The notes beneath the pieces are model-generated. The model ran no database searches and had not been told where the DNA came from. It worked only from the letters and a program-made list of their open reading frames with translations. From an uncultured Clostridia bacterium (GTDB taxonomy: Bacteria; Bacillota; Clostridia; Oscillospirales; Acutalibacteraceae), in the NCBI GenBank assembly GCA_946628455.1, contig CAMOWP010000102.1:1-6359 (forward strand): a stretch of DNA of 6,359 nucleotides, written 5' to 3'. Shown here piece by piece: positions 5,281-6,359 of this stretch. Position 1 is the stretch's first letter. Each line of letters opens with the position of its first letter. Made by a program: the position numbers and the translations under genes.

Positions 5281-5304
5281 AAAGGACAGCAAACGCTGTC
5301 CTTT
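5281..5304 (-). terminator. Hairpin just downstream of korC, copy 2 of the 24-nt repeat
   Basis: AAAGGACAGC (5281-5290) pairs with GCTGTCCTTT (5295-5304) around AAAC, 7 nt after the korC stop. On the minus strand only TTT and then GAG follow, so this copy has lost or never had a full T run and is a poorer terminator than the identical core at 4980-5003. Confidence 0.6.
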
Positions 5305-5311
5305 AATACTT

Positions 5312-5845
5312 TTATTCGTAATCGTAGCCTGCCTTGATGGCTTTGAGGTTAACGTCGATAAGGTTTGCCTTTCTTGCCGAAACAACCTTTTTGAGCGCGT
5401 CCTCCATACCTTCAAATGAAACAACGCCCGTTTCCTTGATAACCTTGCCGAGCATAATCATATTGGCAAGGGTAGGAACGCCGAGCTCCTGAGCCATTTT
5501 TGTTGCAGGGATATAGAAGGTATCAACATCCTCTCTTTCAACCTTGCGGGTGATAAGAGTTGAATCAACAAAAATCTTTGAGCCCTTTTCGGCTGCGTTT
5601 TCATACTTATCAAGAGAAGGAAGATTCATAACGATAAGCACGTTAGGGTCGTCTACGATAGGAGAGCCTACAGGCTCGTCTGAAATGATTACGTTACAGT
5701 TTGCAGTACCGCCGCGCATTTCGGGTCCGTAAGACGGAAGCCAGCTTAACTGCTTGTTTTCAACGAGTCCCTTATACGCAAGCACCTTGCCTGCAAAAAG
5801 AATGCCCTGTCCGCCGAAGCCGGCGATTAAAATTTTACTTGTCAT
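5312..5845 (-). CDS. korC: 2-oxoacid:ferredoxin oxidoreductase, gamma subunit
   Basis: Complete 177-residue gamma subunit of a 2-oxoacid:acceptor oxidoreductase. With the alpha, beta and ferredoxin-like subunits it oxidatively decarboxylates a 2-oxoacid to the acyl-CoA and passes electrons to ferredoxin, or runs in reverse, in the cytoplasm. Family marks are the N-terminal Rossmann-like GFGGQGILFAGKVLA (9-23) and the PSYGPEMRGGTANCNVIISD block (37-56), followed by GSPIVDDPNVLIVMN. Length is typical for separate gamma subunits (about 180). The substrate (2-oxoglutarate, branched-chain 2-oxoacid or other) cannot be told from this subunit, so the symbol is provisional. The ATG lies 1 nt after the beta-subunit stop. 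Its GGAGGG ribosome site lies inside the last beta codons, so translation is probably coupled. It is the last gene of its operon. Confidence 0.92.
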   Translation of the reverse strand: MTSKILIAGFGGQGILFAGKVLAYKGLVENKQLSWLPSYGPEMRGGTANCNVIISDEPVGSPIVDDPNVLIVMNLPSLDKYENAAEKGSKIFVDSTLITRKVEREDVDTFYIPATKMAQELGVPTLANMIMLGKVIKETGVVSFEGMEDALKKVVSARKANLIDVNLKAIKAGYDYE

Positions 5846-5846
5846 T

Positions 5847-6359
5847 TTATTCGCCCTCCTCTGCTGTTTTATCCTTATAAACGCCGAGCGGATAATAAGG
5901 AATCATTTTTTCATCAATCCAGTCAAGCGCCTGCTGAGGAGTCATACCCCAGTTTGTCGGGCAGGAGGAAATAACCTCGATAAGTGAGAAGCCCTTTCCC
6001 TCAACCTGATTTTCAAACGCCTTTTTGATTGCCTTCTTTGCGTTTCTTACGTTTTTAACGTTGTTTACGGCAACTCTCTGAATATAGGTAGGTCCGTCAA
6101 GAGCTGCGAGAAGCTCGCTTACCTTAATCGGGAAGCCTGCGGTTGCAACGTCACGTCCGTAAGGAGAGGTCTGCGTAACCTGACCGGGAAGCGAGGTCGG
6201 AGCCATCTGGCCGCCTGTCATACCGTAAATTGCGTTGTTGATAAAGATGATTGTTATATTTTCATTTCTTGTTGCTGCGTGAACTGTTTCCGCCATACCG
6301 ATGGAAGCGAGGTCGCCGTCGCCCTGATAAGTAAATACGATATTATTCGGGTCAGCTCT
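5847..6359 (-). CDS. korB: 2-oxoacid:ferredoxin oxidoreductase, TPP-binding beta subunit (5' end outside window)
   Basis: C-terminal 170 residues of the thiamine-diphosphate-binding beta subunit; the first 80-110 residues of a usual 250-280 lie beyond the window. Frame residues 10-22 read TYQGDGDLASIGM. The GDGD is the start of the TPP/Mg motif, which closes about 26 residues later at INNAIYGMTGGQM (fragment Asn41-Asn42). Next come PTSLPGQVTQTSPYGRD, then the C-terminal SCPTNWGMTPQQALDWIDEKMIPYYPLGVYKD, typical of clostridial Kor/Vor beta subunits. The [4Fe-4S] cysteines of the N-terminal half are not visible, apart from the C-terminal Cys in SSCPTNWG. The stop TAA is 1 nt before the korC start. 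The alpha subunit and ferredoxin subunit are expected upstream, outside the window. Confidence 0.92.
   Translation of the reverse strand, partial: RADPNNIVFTYQGDGDLASIGMAETVHAATRNENITIIFINNAIYGMTGGQMAPTSLPGQVTQTSPYGRDVATAGFPIKVSELLAALDGPTYIQRVAVNNVKNVRNAKKAIKKAFENQVEGKGFSLIEVISSCPTNWGMTPQQALDWIDEKMIPYYPLGVYKDKTAEEGE

Noticed and set aside
4980..5304. CRISPR-like array
   Set aside because: Only two repeat copies 277 bp apart, both self-complementary terminator-type hairpins, with no regular spacers and no cas genes.
5111..5419. Plus-strand reading frame across the insert, antisense to korC
   Set aside because: No ribosome site, no recognisable domain, and it is a mirror of korC codon structure.
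5005..5424. Minus-strand reading frame across the palindromic segment into korC
   Set aside because: It runs through hairpins and the korC terminator, is out of frame with korC, and its translation is low-complexity and basic with no family resemblance.

Overview
The window looks like chromosome of a gut-type anaerobic Firmicute, probably a Clostridia member near Ruminococcus/Oscillospiraceae. This is inferred from strong GGAGG-type ribosome sites, a ferredoxin-dependent 2-oxoacid oxidoreductase, a DUF1846 protein, a GH78 rhamnosidase remnant and a Gram-positive-style lipid-poor signal peptide. No ribosomal RNA or other marker gene is present to fix the taxonomy.

Layout. Positions 1-1105 (minus) hold the N-terminal 368 residues of a secreted subtilisin-like (S8) protease; its catalytic Ser lies outside the window. 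Positions 1327-2790 (minus) hold a complete DUF1846/UPF0371 protein with a strong promoter and a 15-bp-stem terminator right after its stop. Divergent from it, a plus-strand promoter at 2875-2903 starts a transcript whose roughly 190-nt leader is almost wholly a long folded element (2916-3083). The leader ends at the Shine-Dalgarno of a 70-residue CxxC redox protein (DUF1858). A DMT/EamA-family membrane exporter follows 54 nt later, and this two-gene unit ends in a good intrinsic terminator at 4310-4335.

Positions 4334-4917 (minus) carry a broken GH78 alpha-L-rhamnosidase. About 130 N-terminal residues are joined out of frame to about 65 C-terminal residues, and the whole catalytic domain is missing. 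Its promoter still looks intact. Positions 4978-5304 are non-coding and packed with hairpins. Two identical 24-nt hairpins in the same orientation flank a 277-bp segment that has 10-bp inverted repeats near its ends, which suggests a small non-autonomous inserted element.

Positions 5312-5845 and 5847-6359 (minus) are the gamma subunit and the C-terminal part of the TPP-binding beta subunit of a 2-oxoacid:ferredoxin oxidoreductase (Kor/Vor type). They are separated by one nucleotide and so are translationally coupled.

The most interesting item is the structured leader upstream of the DUF1858-EamA pair. It has a 19-nt long-range closing stem containing G-U pairs, and local hairpins that are mutually exclusive with the long-range pairing, as expected of a cis-regulatory RNA. 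I do not recognise it as a known riboswitch class. The inserted palindromic element and the rhamnosidase deletion scar are the next most notable.
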